Positions 48,928-61,067 of a stretch of DNA of 64,000 bases are shown one piece after another (the first letter of the stretch is position 1; each line of letters begins with the position of its first letter). The notes under the pieces are model-generated. The model saw nothing but the letters and a program-made list of their open reading frames with translations. It was not told the DNA's origin and did not search any database. Made by a program: the position numbers and the translations under genes. Source of the stretch: Ooceraea biroi (lineage: Eukaryota; Arthropoda; Insecta; Hymenoptera; Formicidae); assembly GCF_003672135.1 (NCBI RefSeq), contig NC_039512.1:9130874-9194873 (forward strand), in the 5' to 3' direction.

Positions 48928-51127
48928 TAAGTTAATACAGTAACATATACAATAACAATCACGCTATAGTTATTATAATGATGCAGTTTTTCCAGAGGAA
49001 AGAGAAAAATATAAATATTTAATCATTATATTTTGCACTCTAAACATATATAACATATAAAATATACACAGCGTGTTGTTGCGTGTTATGGAAGCGTTCT
49101 CTTTATCCAAAGTAATCTTTTCTAACAGTAACATTAATATTAAAAGTATTCAAAATAAGTATTATATTATAAAGAAAACTAAATATTTGTACATGTTCCG
49201 AATTACAATTATTGAATCTTAATTTAATCCGTCGTTATTCGAGATCTTCAGACAGTTCTCGAGCTCGCTTGTTTTCATGTAAGAACGCGACAAATAAGTT
49301 ATTTTCGCGAGCTCGATCGACTCGAAACAATGGAGCTAGCGGATCCGCTGGCTGTCCACGACATTGACTCGAGTTTTTAGACACGTATAGATCAAGAGCC
49401 TGACGTCCGAAGCCTTGTTGTCACCGTGTTAGTCGAATTATCTGAGGGATTCAAAGGAAAGCGAGGTCTCGGGAACGACATTAGAGCTTTGTCAGCGCTC
49501 GCGTAAAGATCGATCTGCTTTTGAATCATCTCACGAATCGAACCAATCCCAGTCTCGGCCAACTCTCAACTCGCTTCGCCGTTGAGCCGCTCTCTCATTT
49601 CGACGTCCGACGCGTCTGAAAGCTCGTCAGGCGCGTCATCGATTCGCCGCTGCATATTAAAATTTCTTCGCTTTATTCTGTGTCTTTGACGAACTGCCAC
49701 CTCGTGTGTCGGTGCACGCGTGAACGCACGCCCGAAACCGACACGATCAAGATATCCGCCGCGTCACCGATCCGGCGCCGCAAGTGTGGAAGATCTCCGA
49801 TCTGCGCCTAGTTTGAACTATTACGACCTGACTGACATGGTGCACGAATTGCAGTGATAATAAACTGACCGTTGAGTACACAAGAGTTCTCTCTCAACCT
49901 GCAACTACCTCTCTCTCCATCCACTCGGAATCATCAGGGCTGCGAGAGCACAGTCTCGCGCTCAACGCTGGGCGGTTCCGATATCACGAAACAGTACATA
50001 TAATTTTACCAGTATTCTTTAACTTATTGCAGTTAATCTACACAGTTGGAAAATTTGTGTTTTCTTGTTAAAAAATATGCCGGTTAACATTTTTATGTTA
50101 AATATTTAACACATTCATGTGTTAATTTAACTCAAGTGTTAAATTTTTAAAACAACTAAAAAAAGTGTAAACATTACACATTGTGCACCTATTTTTAATT
50201 TTACACAATAGATATGTTCCGTATTATTAGTGACAAGTTTTATCTGTTAAAATTTACAGAAAACTATGTTGAGAGTAAAGATGTATGTAAAAATAACTTT
50301 TTTTTTTAGTTAATTTTATCATTAAAAATATGTTGATTTTACACAAAATTTATTTCAAATTACTTCGCAGTTTGCATTCATTTTGGGTTAAAATATTAAC
50401 ATAATATTAGTGTCACCATTTAACATATCCATATTATGTTAAATTAACAAAAACATTTATGTGGACTGTTTGGGACATGTGATATCTGTTAAATTTAACA
50501 CAAATTTTGCACCTGTGTATGCATATGTAAAATGGTAATTGTTTAGCACTTCAGCATCTATTTATTAAAATATACACTGTGGTTTCGATTAATGAAAGTA
50601 ATTTATTAACACCACTCGAATACAGCGAAATATCGTACACGGATCGGCAACGCCTTGGAGGACTCGGCCTCTGGACCTACCGTGCGTATAACAAGTCAGA
50701 CTTGTTCGAATTCGGAACGGATTTTTGTTAAAGACGCGTGGTCTATCGCTCGACCTCTCGATCGGTTCTGGTTGCTCGCAATACCCGCTCATCACGACAG
50801 CTCAACTCTCAAAGGTGATTCGCGGATTTAGTTATAAGGAGGACCCAATAAGAAGGCTGCAATCATTTCTATTGGATGGTCGGCATTGAACAATCAGATC
50901 CGATAAGTCGCTCTGATCAGACACCGCAAGATTGTGGCATCGTTGGTCTTGACGGCGCGACGGATTCAGAGGAACCGCCGCTACCGCGAGCAGAGTGATT
51001 TGTGACACTCTTCGCATAACAAACTCGCTATTTGATATAAAACGATTCGCGCTATCTTTGATGTACGTACATCTAAACGCCCGCATTCGCACGTGCACGC
51101 ACGGTCGGGCTTCTGCCCGACAGTAAT
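48928..51127. other. Intergenic AT-rich DNA
   Basis: No supported gene. 49240-49960 is GC-richer with CpG and no recognisable protein. 50040-50520 is rich in TTAACA/TGTTAA-type motifs, which looks like decayed MITE sequence. Confidence 0.35.
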
Positions 51128-51314
51128 AGATGCAAAAGTCGCATTGCAAGAATGCAACGCCGAGTCATTTCCACTTCTACGGAGCATTTAGAAATACTTA
51201 ATTTCATTATCAATCTTTAGAGTTTTATACATTTGATAATGATAAGCATTTCTAAATGTTCCGTAGAAGTGAAGACGACCCCGTATTGTATTCTTGCAAT
51301 GTGACTTTTGCATA
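51128..51314. mobile_element. Fold-back element
   Basis: Inverted arms of about 75 bases: ATGCAAAAGTCGCATTGCAA at the left and a near-complement at the right, with inner CACTTCTACGG and GCATTTAGAAAT mirrored. Loop of about 40 bases. Confidence 0.75.
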
Positions 51315-52080
51315 CATAACCTACTACACCATTTTACATATGCATAGATTAACTGCAACAAGTTAAAGAATACTAGTAAAAATATATGCACAAATATTTA
51401 GTCTTTATAATAATACTTATTTTTAATCAATGTTAGAAATTAAGGATTACCTTGGATAAAGAGAACACGTCCATACCACGCAACAACACGCTGACACGAT
51501 GAAAGAACCAGTAAGAACTGAAAAGAACGCAAGAATGCCAACAACGAAAAGAGGAAACATTTTAAATATATATGTTATATTCATGTTATAATATATATAA
51601 TATAATATATATATAATATAAAATGAATATAACATCTCTATATAACACGTTGTATAACATCAAAGTAATAATAATATAGCATTTGTAATATCACGTGTTA
51701 TGTTCAATTTATATTGCTGTTAAATATAACATATTATTATAACCAGGAAATAACACAGTTATAATAAAGTTTTAAAACAAAGTAATATTACAGTTATAAA
51801 AGGAAATTATGTAGCCTCAATATTAATAGTGTATAACAACTGTTATATTACGTGTTACTTCTGAGATATATAATAGTTATATTCTGTGTTTGCTGGGTAC
51901 TCTTAATGGTTAACAGACAATTTCCTTTATCAATTACATGTGTTATTTTGCAAAACCAAAGAACAATGTTGCTGCATTAATGCTATATTATGTAGCATTT
52001 ATATTGACAAATAACAAATACATGTATAAATATATTTAATAATTAATATTCCTATACTATTATACTATTCCTATACCATA
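51315..52080. other. AT-rich non-coding DNA
   Basis: Runs of TATAACA/TGTTATA-like motifs (51580-51880) and a transposon-like end TTTGCTGGGTA near 51890 without a visible partner. No gene. Confidence 0.3.
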
Positions 52081-52320
52081 CTAGGTCACAGTATAACTAT
52101 ACACAGTAGGGACACTCCTTTGCTCGTATAGTGACAAATTTCGTACAATTTAAAACATGGCTGCCTACACACCACACACACATACACACACATTATTTAC
52201 TTGTATAATATTTTTATGTACAATTTTCAAAATGGCGACGGGTCATGTGACTTGGAACAACTACGATAAAGGTGCCGACAGCTAGTGTCCCTACTGTATA
52301 TATAGTTATACTGTGACTAG
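52081..52320. mobile_element. MITE with CTAG..TCACAGTATA ends
   Basis: A 240-base element with imperfect 36-40-base inverted ends: CTAGGTCACAGTATAACTAT at the left, its complement ATAGTTATACTGTGACTAG at the right, and the shared inner block CAGTAGGGACAC. It contains a small CA run and no coding sequence. Confidence 0.75.
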
Positions 52321-52416
52321 ATATTATATGTGACAGAGGTTAGAAAAAATTATATGATAACATTGAAAAGTAAATATATTATAAATGTTTTATCCTATAG
52401 TGCATGTGAATATTAG

Positions 52417-54662
52417 TTATGTATGTAATATTGGAATTACGGCAAATTTATCACCATATGGTAGAATTAAACATTTTGCTTTAATATCTTTACAATCAAA
52501 TGTTAATGTATTTGAAATTTCATGTATATCGATTACTTTGATAGCTAAACTAAATGATGGCTTGTCTGTAAAATGCGATACTTCATGGAAAATTCTTCCA
52601 CTTATTTTTATATTATTATTCTCACATCTATAAATGTTTGAAATTAGCATGTAAGTAGCATTTTTTAAAAGGACACAATTATTTCTCTGACATAAAGATA
52701 TTGTGAAATTGTTATAAGTAAATTTTCTGTAGTATATGTAAGTTTTAACATTTTCATCACATAATACAGATTTATCTTCATACAAAACGGAAAGCGATGA
52801 ATTTAAACAGTTTTTTTCGGCATAAGATAGATAACTTCTTTCTTCATTAATTCTATTGCATATTTGTTGTAAGGGGTACCGTGAAGTTTTTACATGTTTC
52901 TTAATTTTACTCAAATAATTTTCGAATTTAAATGCACTAAAATTGTCAAGTTTTCCGAACAATAATACATCATCACAAAGATGCAGAATATTGTGTACAT
53001 TATATGTGATATGTTCATTACCATATATTTTCTTATATTTTATAACAAAATACTTTAATAGAGATTTCGCGTATGAATTAAGCCTGATACATTCTGATGA
53101 ACATAAAATTCTTATAGCAACATGTAAGCATAAAAAATGTTTATATTGTGCTTTAGGTATATTTTCTTCTAATACCACAGGACCGGTATATAACAAAAAT
53201 TGCCTAAATTCTGTCGCTTTCCAATGTTCGACATCTTCTATAGGTCTTGGTAAACGTTAAAATTCCTGATATACAGATATATTTCCTAAAGATTAGCGTT
53301 TTCTTTGATATTGCATCTATATTGCTGTCTTTTAATTTAAATTTTCCCTTCTTTCCAACCCAGAACAATATAAGTTTTCTTGTAACACTAAGGCATATAA
53401 GATGCATATAATCAAGTGGTACATTACTGACTAAACCAATATCGATTTTACTTAAAGGAGTGAAACCTTTATGATGTTCCTGCTGTAATTGCAATCTGAA
53501 ACTTTCATTTGTTCTTAGCATAGCATTAAGTTCTGGAAATCATTTTGCCTCTTATATATTTACCTTGTTGCGTACATTTATTACAACTGAAATATCCTGT
53601 GTGAGACTTGATCGAAAGGACAAATGCCATAGCAGGGGCATCACAAATAATTTTTTTTAATTCTACCCTGACTATTTTATTATCTATTAAAATACCGGTT
53701 TCTTTTAATAGCAAATATTCTTTTACATACAAATGCATCTAAAAACTGTGTAGCTGATTTTGGTTTCCGCATTCCATGATAAATACCAACAATAAAAAGA
53801 TGTGAAACTTCTATAAGATCTATGGACATTAAAACAGGCCAAAATTGACTATTTGATGATTTATTTAATGGTAAGCCGTCTATATTAATTGCTAAAGGAA
53901 GGATATCTATGTTTTGTGTTAGCGTATTCTGATTTAATTTATGCAATATGCCTTCTTTAATGCCAAGGTGTATATATGCACCGGGTGGAATATCTATAAT
54001 ATTGTTATGTCCGGGTTGGCCACCCGGCATAACGAAGAGCCGGTCAGCTGCCGATCAGCTGAGCGTCGTCGGATCGGCCGTTGGAAGAAGACGCGAGCCT
54101 CCTGGCGACGGGTCGCCAGGAGAATAAACAAAGAGTGACAGAAGAGAGATTCGGACGTGACGTGGTCTACGACGGACGTGTGCTGTATCCCGCTCCTCAT
54201 TATAATAAATCTTTATCGTTCTTTTATAAAAGTGGTGTTGTCTTATTCGGTGCGCGAGTGTCTCCGCGAGTGAGTGCGAGCGAGCGCGAGTGCGAGCGTG
54301 CGTGTCGAGCGGAATCCACCGCCCGGACGTAACAGTATTATAATGTGAAGGGGTTTTTAATAATGTCCTACAATCTTTTGGAACAGATAGATCTTCTGAT
54401 CTCATTATAGACAATAACTTGTTTGCAGCATTATGTGAGATATTATTATCAATAATCCAATGACCTATTTTGTTTGCTAAACTTTGCTTCTGAGTGATTG
54501 AGACATTTCTAATAGAGCTTTCGTATATCTGGATTCTAATGACAAAGTATTTCTATGGAAATCAATATTATAGCACTCAACATTCCTATTTGTGTTTTCT
54601 GAATCACAGGCAATTGAAATATTTTCAGTTGTTCTATTAAAAGTATCTTGTATTCTCTTAAT
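52417..54662 (-). pseudogene. CACTA/Tnp2-like transposase gene, main body, broken
   Basis: Read on the minus strand across frameshifts. Transposase_21-like landmarks, in order: INIDGLPLNKSSNSQFWPVL, then ICDAPAMAFVLSIKSHTGYF with C..C (CNKCTQQG), then VPLDYMHLICLSVTRKL, then LLYTGPVVLEE and HFLCLHVAIRILC. The three Asp-containing blocks are the presumed catalytic acids. Frame changes occur near 54480, 53735, 53540 and 53250, with a stop near 53258. A 330-base insertion (54004-54333) splits it, and a Gypsy element at 54663 separates it from its first coding exon at 59246-59350. Family assignment is from remembered motifs; other invertebrate Tnp2-like families are possible. Confidence 0.6.
54004..54333. 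mobile_element. GC-rich insertion with 12-base inverted ends
   Basis: GTTATGTCCGGG at the left and CCCGGACGTAAC at the right (one mismatch), flanked by AATATT (53998-54003) and AGTATT (54334-54339), a six-base duplication with one difference. Removing it plus one copy restores the transposase frame across the junction. It carries an AATAAA near 54206 and a GAGCGAGCGCGAGTGCGAG-rich tail. It could be a solo LTR (TGT..ACA inside the ends) or a TIR element. Confidence 0.65.
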
Positions 54663-54836
54663 TGTAATATAGGCTTAAGATTATAGACATGAGAATGAGG
54701 CTTTAGTTAGGTGTAAGCAGTGGGGATGAAGGCAAGATGGCGAGGGATATAGAAAAAGGCGGGACAGAATGAAGACGCAAGTGAATCGTTTTAGAAATAC
54801 TGTCTAATATTGTTGTACCTGACCACCAATATCACA
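54663..54836 (+). repeat. Gypsy 5' LTR
   Basis: 174 bases, TGT..ACA, with an otherwise identical partner at 59072-59245. Confidence 0.93.
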
Positions 54837-54963
54837 TGGCGCAGTCGTGTAGAGTGATACTGCAAATCACCAGGTAAAAGTGCAGCCGAAAAACAAACCG
54901 AAACAGACGGATATAGAACCGAATGAGAGTGACGCCGGACACGTGCAGGAGAACAAAGAAATC

Positions 54964-55820
54964 ATGGCTACCACGTCGAGCATCCATTTGAAACCGCCAA
55001 GCCCTTTGTCTTTCGAAGGAAATATATCCGAAAATTGGAAGAAGTGGATTAAAAATTCAACGTATACATGGATGCCATAGAGTGTGAGAAAAAACCTGAT
55101 AAAGTTAAAATCGCTATTCTTCTTCACACTATGGGAGAGGAAGCCTGTGATAAGTATGAGACATTTGAGATAACTGCAAAACAAAGGACAATATATGCTG
55201 AGGTTGTAGCAGCATTCGCGACATATTGCGTTCCAAAAACAAACGAAAGCATAAATCGACATTTGCTGTTCCAAAGACGACAACGAGATGGGGAAACTTT
55301 TGACCAATTCCACACCGAGTTAAAACGATTGAGTTTAAACTGTGACCTGGGAAATTTAAGAGACAGTCTCTTGAAAGATTTAATCATCGCCGGGATTCAA
55401 AATTTACCACTGAAGGAGAGGTTGCTACGCGAAGACGCCTTAACCTATGCGAAGTGTGTCAAACTTTGCCAAACTGCTGAAATGGCAGAGATCCAGCTGA
55501 AAACATTGAAAAGTGAGAAATCAGAGAGCATTGACTACATCAAAGGAGAGCAGAGAAGGAGATTCGGAGGCAACTACAGCGGAAACAAAGGCAGCAACAC
55601 GGGGAACAGAAGCAACATGAGAGATAACCAGAGGCCACCGCAGACGACGCAGACCGAGAAAAACCTGAATGAGAGAGGAAATTTGCAGAGGTGTACGTCT
55701 TGCGGATATACACACCCAACCGACAATGCCCCGCATATGGTAAACAGTGTAATTATTGTCATAAAGCAAATCATTTTGCGCAAATATGTCGAAACAAAAA
55801 TTATAAAGTTAATGCGGTAG
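54964..55820 (+). pseudogene. Gypsy gag, frameshifted
   Basis: Begins at ATG 54964 (PSPLSFEGNISENWKKW). The frame shifts near 55070 into a reading frame with the capsid-like DGETFDQFHTELKRLSLNCD stretch, and again near 55730 inside the zinc-knuckle region, where CTSCGYTHP lies in one frame and CNYCHKANHFAQIC in another. The basic, Gly/Asn-rich linker before the knuckles fits nucleocapsid. Confidence 0.8.
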
Positions 55821-57735
55821 ATCGAAATGATGTTAAAGAACAGGATTTAAGTGAAGAGGAAACTTTAGTTTTGGGTAAAATAAAGGTGAATGATAAAGAT
55901 AATTCGTGGTGCGTAAATGTAAAATTGGTTGATTATGATAAGATTTTGAGTTTTAAATTGGATACGGGAGCTGGGTGTAATGTAATAAGTTATAGAGATA
56001 TACAGAGGTTAAATTTATATGAACAAATATGCCAGTCAAATGCAAAGCTGTATAGTTACGAAGGTTTTAAGATTAGTACGATAGGTTATGTTATTATGTT
56101 ATGTGAAGTAGTAGGGAAAAAAGTAAAGTTAGTATTTCAAGTTGTAGATTGTGAAAATGCACCTCCTCCATTGATAGAATTATCGACGATAAAAAGTTTG
56201 AAACTTTTATCAATCAATCCAGAAATTGATTATTCAATATTTATGGTAACGAAAGAGAGTGTAAAGAGAATAGATAGTAACGATATTGTAAATAAATATA
56301 GAGATGTGTTTCAAGGCATAGGGCAATTGTCAAATTTTGAATACAAGTTTGAGTTAAAGGATAACGCGAGAGGTCAAAGTGTTCCTTGCAGAAAAGTTCC
56401 ATTTAAGTTAATGGACCAGTATAAAAGTGAGTTAGATACAATGGAAAAAGCGGGAATTATCCGTAAAATTAATGAACCGACTGAATTTGAGAATGCGGTA
56501 GTTATTATAAGAAAACCCGATAATTCATTGAGAATTTGTTTAGATCCGCAATATTTAAATTCTTGTCTTAAGCGTGAGCATTTTAAGTTTTCGACTTTTG
56601 AAGAAATTTCATCGAAAATGAATAACGCTAAAATATTTAGTGTTTTAGATGCAACTAAAGCTTTTTATCAAATTAAATTAAATGAAGAAAGTGCGAAATT
56701 AACTACGTTTCAAACTCCATATGGGAGATATTGTTTTTTGAGAATGCCGTATGGGATAATTCAGCACCGGAAATTTTTCATAAACAAATTTTAGCTGTTT
56801 TTGAAGATATTCAGGATGTTCAAAATTTTATAGATGATATAATTATATGGTTTGATAACGAGGAAGAACATAAAGAGATTTTAGAGAAAGTTTACAAAGA
56901 GCTCGGGAAAGAAATATTACATTCAATAAGGAAAAATGTAAGATAGGCGTAAATCGAGTTAAGTTTCTCGGACATGTGCTTACAGATAAAGGCATTGAGA
57001 TTGATGGTAGTAAAGTGGATGCGATATCGAACATGAATAGGCCGGAATGTGTAGAGGAGATGGAAAGATTTCTTGGAATGGTTAACTGTGTATCGAAATT
57101 TATAGAAATGGCTAATAGTTTGACAGCACCCTTGAGAGAAATGACAAAGAAAAATGGTACGTTTGTATGGACGGAAGAGAGAATAATAGCGTATGAAAAT
57201 TTGAAAAAGGCTTTAATATCTAGTCCGACTTTACAATATTATGACCCGAACATAGCATGTAAATTGAGTGTAAATGCAAGTAGTACGGGAGTAGGCGCAG
57301 TGCTTTTACAGAATAACTCCCAGTAGCGTATGCGTCGAGAGCACTTACTCAAACTCAAAATCATGGGCTCAAATTGAAAAAGAACTATATGCGATAGTTT
57401 TTGGATGCGAACGATTCCATCAATATATATTAGGGCACGAAGTACAAGTCGAAAGCGATCATAAACCATTAATGTCGATATTAAAGAAACCATTAGCTAT
57501 TTCTCCGGTAAGGTTGCAAAAAATGCGATTAAGATTACAGCCTTATGATATTAATGTTGAATATAAGCCAGAAAAGGAGATGTATATTGCAGATGCTTTA
57601 TCCAGACTCAAGATGGACAACACAAAAATAAAGGATGATGATGATTTAAATTCTAGCATATTGCTTATAGATTTTACAGATCATATGAGTGAAAACAGAT
57701 TAAACGAGTTTAAGAGTGAAATTAAGAGGGGATAA
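55691..57735 (+). pseudogene. Gypsy pol: protease, reverse transcriptase, RNase H, frameshifted
   Basis: The protease active-site block is LDTGAGCNVIS. Reverse transcriptase follows with FSVLDATKAFYQI, RMPYG and, one frame over, FIDDII, where the usual Y-x-D-D position reads I-D-D. RNase H-like text starts LSVNASSTGVGAVLLQ, where the usual catalytic Asp of the DAS motif is Asn in both arms, and ends PEKEMYIADALSR. Frame changes lie near 56756, 56935, 57326 and 57400; the frame ends at 57735. Confidence 0.85.
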
Positions 57736-57907
57736 GGAATTACAATTGGTGTTGACACTCTTGAAGAAGGGATGGCCAAACGAGAAAAGGGATGTATTTA
57801 GTGAAATAAGAATATATCATACTGTAGCAGATGAATTATTTGAAAAAGATGGATTATTATTTAAGAATGATAAGATAGTAGTACCAAAGCGTTGTGCAAA
57901 GAAATGA
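57716..57907 (+). pseudogene. Gypsy pol linker between RNase H and integrase
   Basis: Sixty-odd codons (ELQLVLTLLKKGWPNEKR, DGLLFKNDKIVVPK) leading into the integrase zinc domain; another frame step joins it to the next segment. Confidence 0.7.
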
Positions 57908-59040
57908 TTAACCGTTTGCATTATGGCCATTTAGGAATGGAAAAAACTAAGAATAAAGCGCGCGAATTGTTATATTGGCCGGGCATGACTAAAGAGATAG
58001 AGGATGCAGTTCAGAATTGTAGTACCTGTTTAGAATTTAGGAAAAGCAATGTTAAAGAACCGTTGATTCCACATGAAGTACCAAATACGCCGTGGATAAA
58101 ATTGGGCACGGATTTAATTAATTTTAAGGGGAAAGATTATCTTTTGATTATAGATTATTTTTCGAAATATGTTGATATTGGGTATTTACCAAATATAACG
58201 AGTGAATCGGTGATAAATGTATTAAAAGCTAGTTTTGCGAAACATGGTATACCAAAAATATTATACACCGATCCGGGTACACAATTTAGTAGTGTGAAAT
58301 TTCAAGATTTGACAAAAAAATGGGCTTTTAAGCATAAAATGTCATCAGCAAAACATTCACAGAGTAATGGTATGGTTGAAAGGCATATTCAAACCGTTAA
58401 AAAATTTATGAAAAAAGCAGAACATGACAATCGAGATCCGTTTATAGTATTGTTGGAATACAGAAATACCCCTATCACGCCCGAGATTGGTTCGCCAAAT
58501 CAGTTAATGTTTGGTAGGAATGTAAATGGATTTGTGCCGACATGTAGTGCGAATTACAGGAAGAAAATTGATATTGATTATGATAAAATAAGAGAGAAGT
58601 TATGTGAGCGACAAAATTTACAAAAATTTTATTATGATCAACATGTAAAGAGACTTCCAGATTTTGACGTAGGTGACCAAGTTAGAATTCAAAATGCACA
58701 GAATAAGCTCTTTGAGAAAAAAGGAGTTATAGTTAGCAAGCCTAACAAGCCAAGATCTTATAACGTATTCACGGAATCTGGAAAAACTCTGAACAGAAAT
58801 CGACGACATTTGTTACAAGATTTTAGTCGGAACGAGGAATATAAAACACAACCGTATTATGATTTAGATGTAAAGATTGAAGAACGTATACTTAATAAGC
58901 AGTCAGATATTGCTGACCGAGTCGAACCTAATTTATCGACAACGGTGAAAACACCGACTCTTGAGACAAGCGACGTTATTAGAACTAGGAGCGGGAGAAT
59001 TTCAAAGAAACCTAAATATTTGGAAGAGTATGAGTTATAA
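57892..59040 (+). CDS. Gypsy integrase
   Basis: Open for 382 codons. HHCC zinc domain: LHYGHLGMEKTK and CSTCLEF. DDE core: Asp in GTDLINFKGKDYLLIIDYFS, Asp in YTDPGTQFSS, Glu in NGMVERHIQTVKKF. The C-terminal part has LPDFDVGDQVRI, a GPY/F-like linker region, and a tail with TRSGRISKKPKYL, typical of insect Gypsy integrases. It ends 31 bases before the 3' LTR. No envelope gene follows. Confidence 0.9.
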   Translation: MCKEMINRLHYGHLGMEKTKNKARELLYWPGMTKEIEDAVQNCSTCLEFRKSNVKEPLIPHEVPNTPWIKLGTDLINFKGKDYLLIIDYFSKYVDIGYLPNITSESVINVLKASFAKHGIPKILYTDPGTQFSSVKFQDLTKKWAFKHKMSSAKHSQSNGMVERHIQTVKKFMKKAEHDNRDPFIVLLEYRNTPITPEIGSPNQLMFGRNVNGFVPTCSANYRKKIDIDYDKIREKLCERQNLQKFYYDQHVKRLPDFDVGDQVRIQNAQNKLFEKKGVIVSKPNKPRSYNVFTESGKTLNRNRRHLLQDFSRNEEYKTQPYYDLDVKIEERILNKQSDIADRVEPNLSTTVKTPTLETSDVIRTRSGRISKKPKYLEEYEL

Positions 59041-59071
59041 AGCATAAGAAAAAATTTTATAAAGAGAAAGA

Positions 59072-59245
59072 TGTAATATAGGCTTAAGATTATAGACATG
59101 AGAATGAGGCTTTAGTTAGGTGTAAGCAGTGGGGATGAAGGCAAGATGGCGAGGGATATGGAAAAAGGCGGGACAGAATGAAGACGCAAGTGAATCGTTT
59201 TAGAAATACTGTCTAATATTGTTGTACCTGACCACCAATATCACA
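59072..59245 (+). repeat. Gypsy 3' LTR
   Basis: 174 bases, TGT..ACA, followed by the CTTAAT target duplication. Confidence 0.93.
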
Positions 59246-59350
59246 CTTAATATTCTGTTGTTCTTTGGTTGTACAATATTTATTAAATACGATTCTACGG
59301 GAATGTCTGTCTGTAACCTTTGATAAATCTTTCCTTTTCCTTTCTGCCAT
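59246..59350 (-). pseudogene. First coding exon of the CACTA/Tnp2-like gene, displaced by the Gypsy insertion
   Basis: The minus strand starts ATG at 59350 directly after a TTTTATAG acceptor (MAERKRKDLSKVTDRH) and runs open to the target site, where it would continue at 54662. A second, inverted copy lies at about 61545-61649. Confidence 0.6.
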
Positions 59351-59835
59351 CTATAAAATAAAGAATGAATAATATTAGGTAAAAATAATGAACAAGTATT
59401 AATACTATAATATAGTTTGTATTAATCCGTACATCACGACAAACTTATTTGCATTGATTATATGAATAATTCTTTTGTCTGAAAAGCGATTATAACATGA
59501 CGTGTGTGTGTATATATACAGGGTGATTCGTATAAAGTGACCGATTTAATTATTAGTGAAATTTGAAGACACATGAAAAAAGAGTTTATACCGATATGTT
59601 CAGTACAAAGGGGGACACCATGTAACGGATACGATTATTTTATGAGTGGAGGCGTTGAGGACATTTCAAAGTCAACTTCTTTTTTTTAATGGGATGCTGT
59701 ATTTTTTATTTTATAGGATAGTAGCCCTTTTTAATATAAATTCAATGATACATTACATAAAAACATTCAAGGTCAATCAAGGCAAAAAATACATGATAAA
59801 ATAAAATTCAAATGTATGATCTGTATTTCTGTTCT

Positions 59836-60880
59836 TCACAATAAATGTTCAAAGTTTTGACCTTGAACTCGACGACACAGATGAATTCTGTGTGTCAAAT
59901 GATCCACTCTTCTTAGTACCTCTGATGAAATATTTTCAAGTGCTTCAGTGATTCGAACAATCATATTATCACGAGTTGTTGGGGGTTCAGAATACACAAT
60001 GCTTTTGACATATCCCCAAAGAAAATAATCTAAGGGCGTAAGGTCAGGTGACCGAGGCGGCCATGCTACAGATCCATTACGTCCGATCCATCGGTGTGGG
60101 TATTTTTGATTCAACAAAATCTGTAATGCTCTAATAGAATGAGCTGGTGCTCCATCTTGTTGAAACCACATTTGTCCTCGAGTATGTAAATCCACATCTT
60201 CTATCAATAGTGACAAATGGTTCTCAAGGAAATTGTAGTAAGTTGCACCATTTAGTGTCCCATCGAAAAAATGAGGTCCAATTATGTGCCCATTCAAAAT
60301 ACCGCACCAAACGTTTATACTCCAAACACGTTGATTATCAATTTGTCTCCAATGTGGATTCTCTCTTGACCAATAATGCATATTATGCCGATTTACACAG
60401 CCATTACTCTTAAAAGTCGCTTCATCGGAAAAACAAACAGTATGGAAAAATTGTAGAGTTTGTTCTACCATATGGCAAGCCCAAACACAAAATGTGTTCT
60501 ATTTTGAAAATCTGTCCCGTGAAGCTCTTGATTAAGATTTACATGGTATGCATGATAACGCCTATGCTTTAAAATTCTTTGTATTAAAGAAAATGGCAAC
60601 TGTGTTTGTTCTGAATTCTACGGATACTTATATGCGGATCCAAATTAACTGCTGTCAAAACGGCAACTACGTTGGCTTCATTGTCTCTTTCATAATGTGA
60701 TCGTTGACGGTTTTTTCTTACTTGTAGTGTACCAAATTGTCTTGCTCGTGATATAATCCGTAATATTGAACGGGCACTATGTCTATGTCGATCTGGATAT
60801 CGTTCATTTAATACTCTTGCCAGTTCAGCTGCATTTTTTCCACATTCACCAAAAGTATCAAAATGTCTACAATTTGTGAA
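59836..60880 (-). pseudogene. DD41D mariner transposase, frameshifted
   Basis: C-terminal two thirds intact at 59836-60471: Asp in CFSDEATF, GCVNRHNMHYWSRENPHW, Asp in QQDGAPAH, Asp in SPDLTPLDYF, with 41 residues between the last two Asp. The upstream part on the minus strand gives an HTH-like region (FGECGKNAAELARVLNERYP, RRIQN) and, in another frame, SLIQRILKHRRYHAYHVNL, separated by at least two frameshifts. No introns are needed, unlike the copy at 47-48 kb. Confidence 0.8.
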
Positions 60881-60930
60881 TTATGTAATTAGCCATTACG
60901 TTCATGCTACGACTAATCTCATACTAAGCT

Positions 60931-61067
60931 GCGTTCGCTTTGGCACTCACAACGTTTGTAAGCATCACTTTCCTTACAATCTTCTAATAATAACATTATG
61001 ATAGCAGTTCCAAAGAAAACACAGCTCATAAACATAGACCTAGACATACTAGAGCCAAAGCGAACGA
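60931..61067. mobile_element. Small inverted-repeat insertion in the mariner
   Basis: GCGTTCGCTTTGGCACTC at the left and GAGCCAAAGCGAACGA at the right; about 137 bases, AT-rich middle, no coding content. Confidence 0.55.

Larger units (their letters stand above)
54663..59245 (+). mobile_element. Ty3/Gypsy LTR retrotransposon, nearly full length
   Basis: Complete structure: 174-base LTRs (54663-54836 and 59072-59245) starting TGT and ending ACA, differing at one position that I noticed; a primer-binding site TGGCGCAGTCG immediately after the 5' LTR, as in elements primed by tRNA-Ser; gag, protease, reverse transcriptase, RNase H and integrase in order; and a six-base target duplication CTTAAT (54657-54662 and 59246-59251). 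Near-identical LTRs imply recent insertion. Several single-base deletions break the frames. Confidence 0.93.

Noticed and set aside
54867..55313. 148-codon frame antisense to Gypsy gag
   Set aside because: Shadow of gag; hydrophobic text only.
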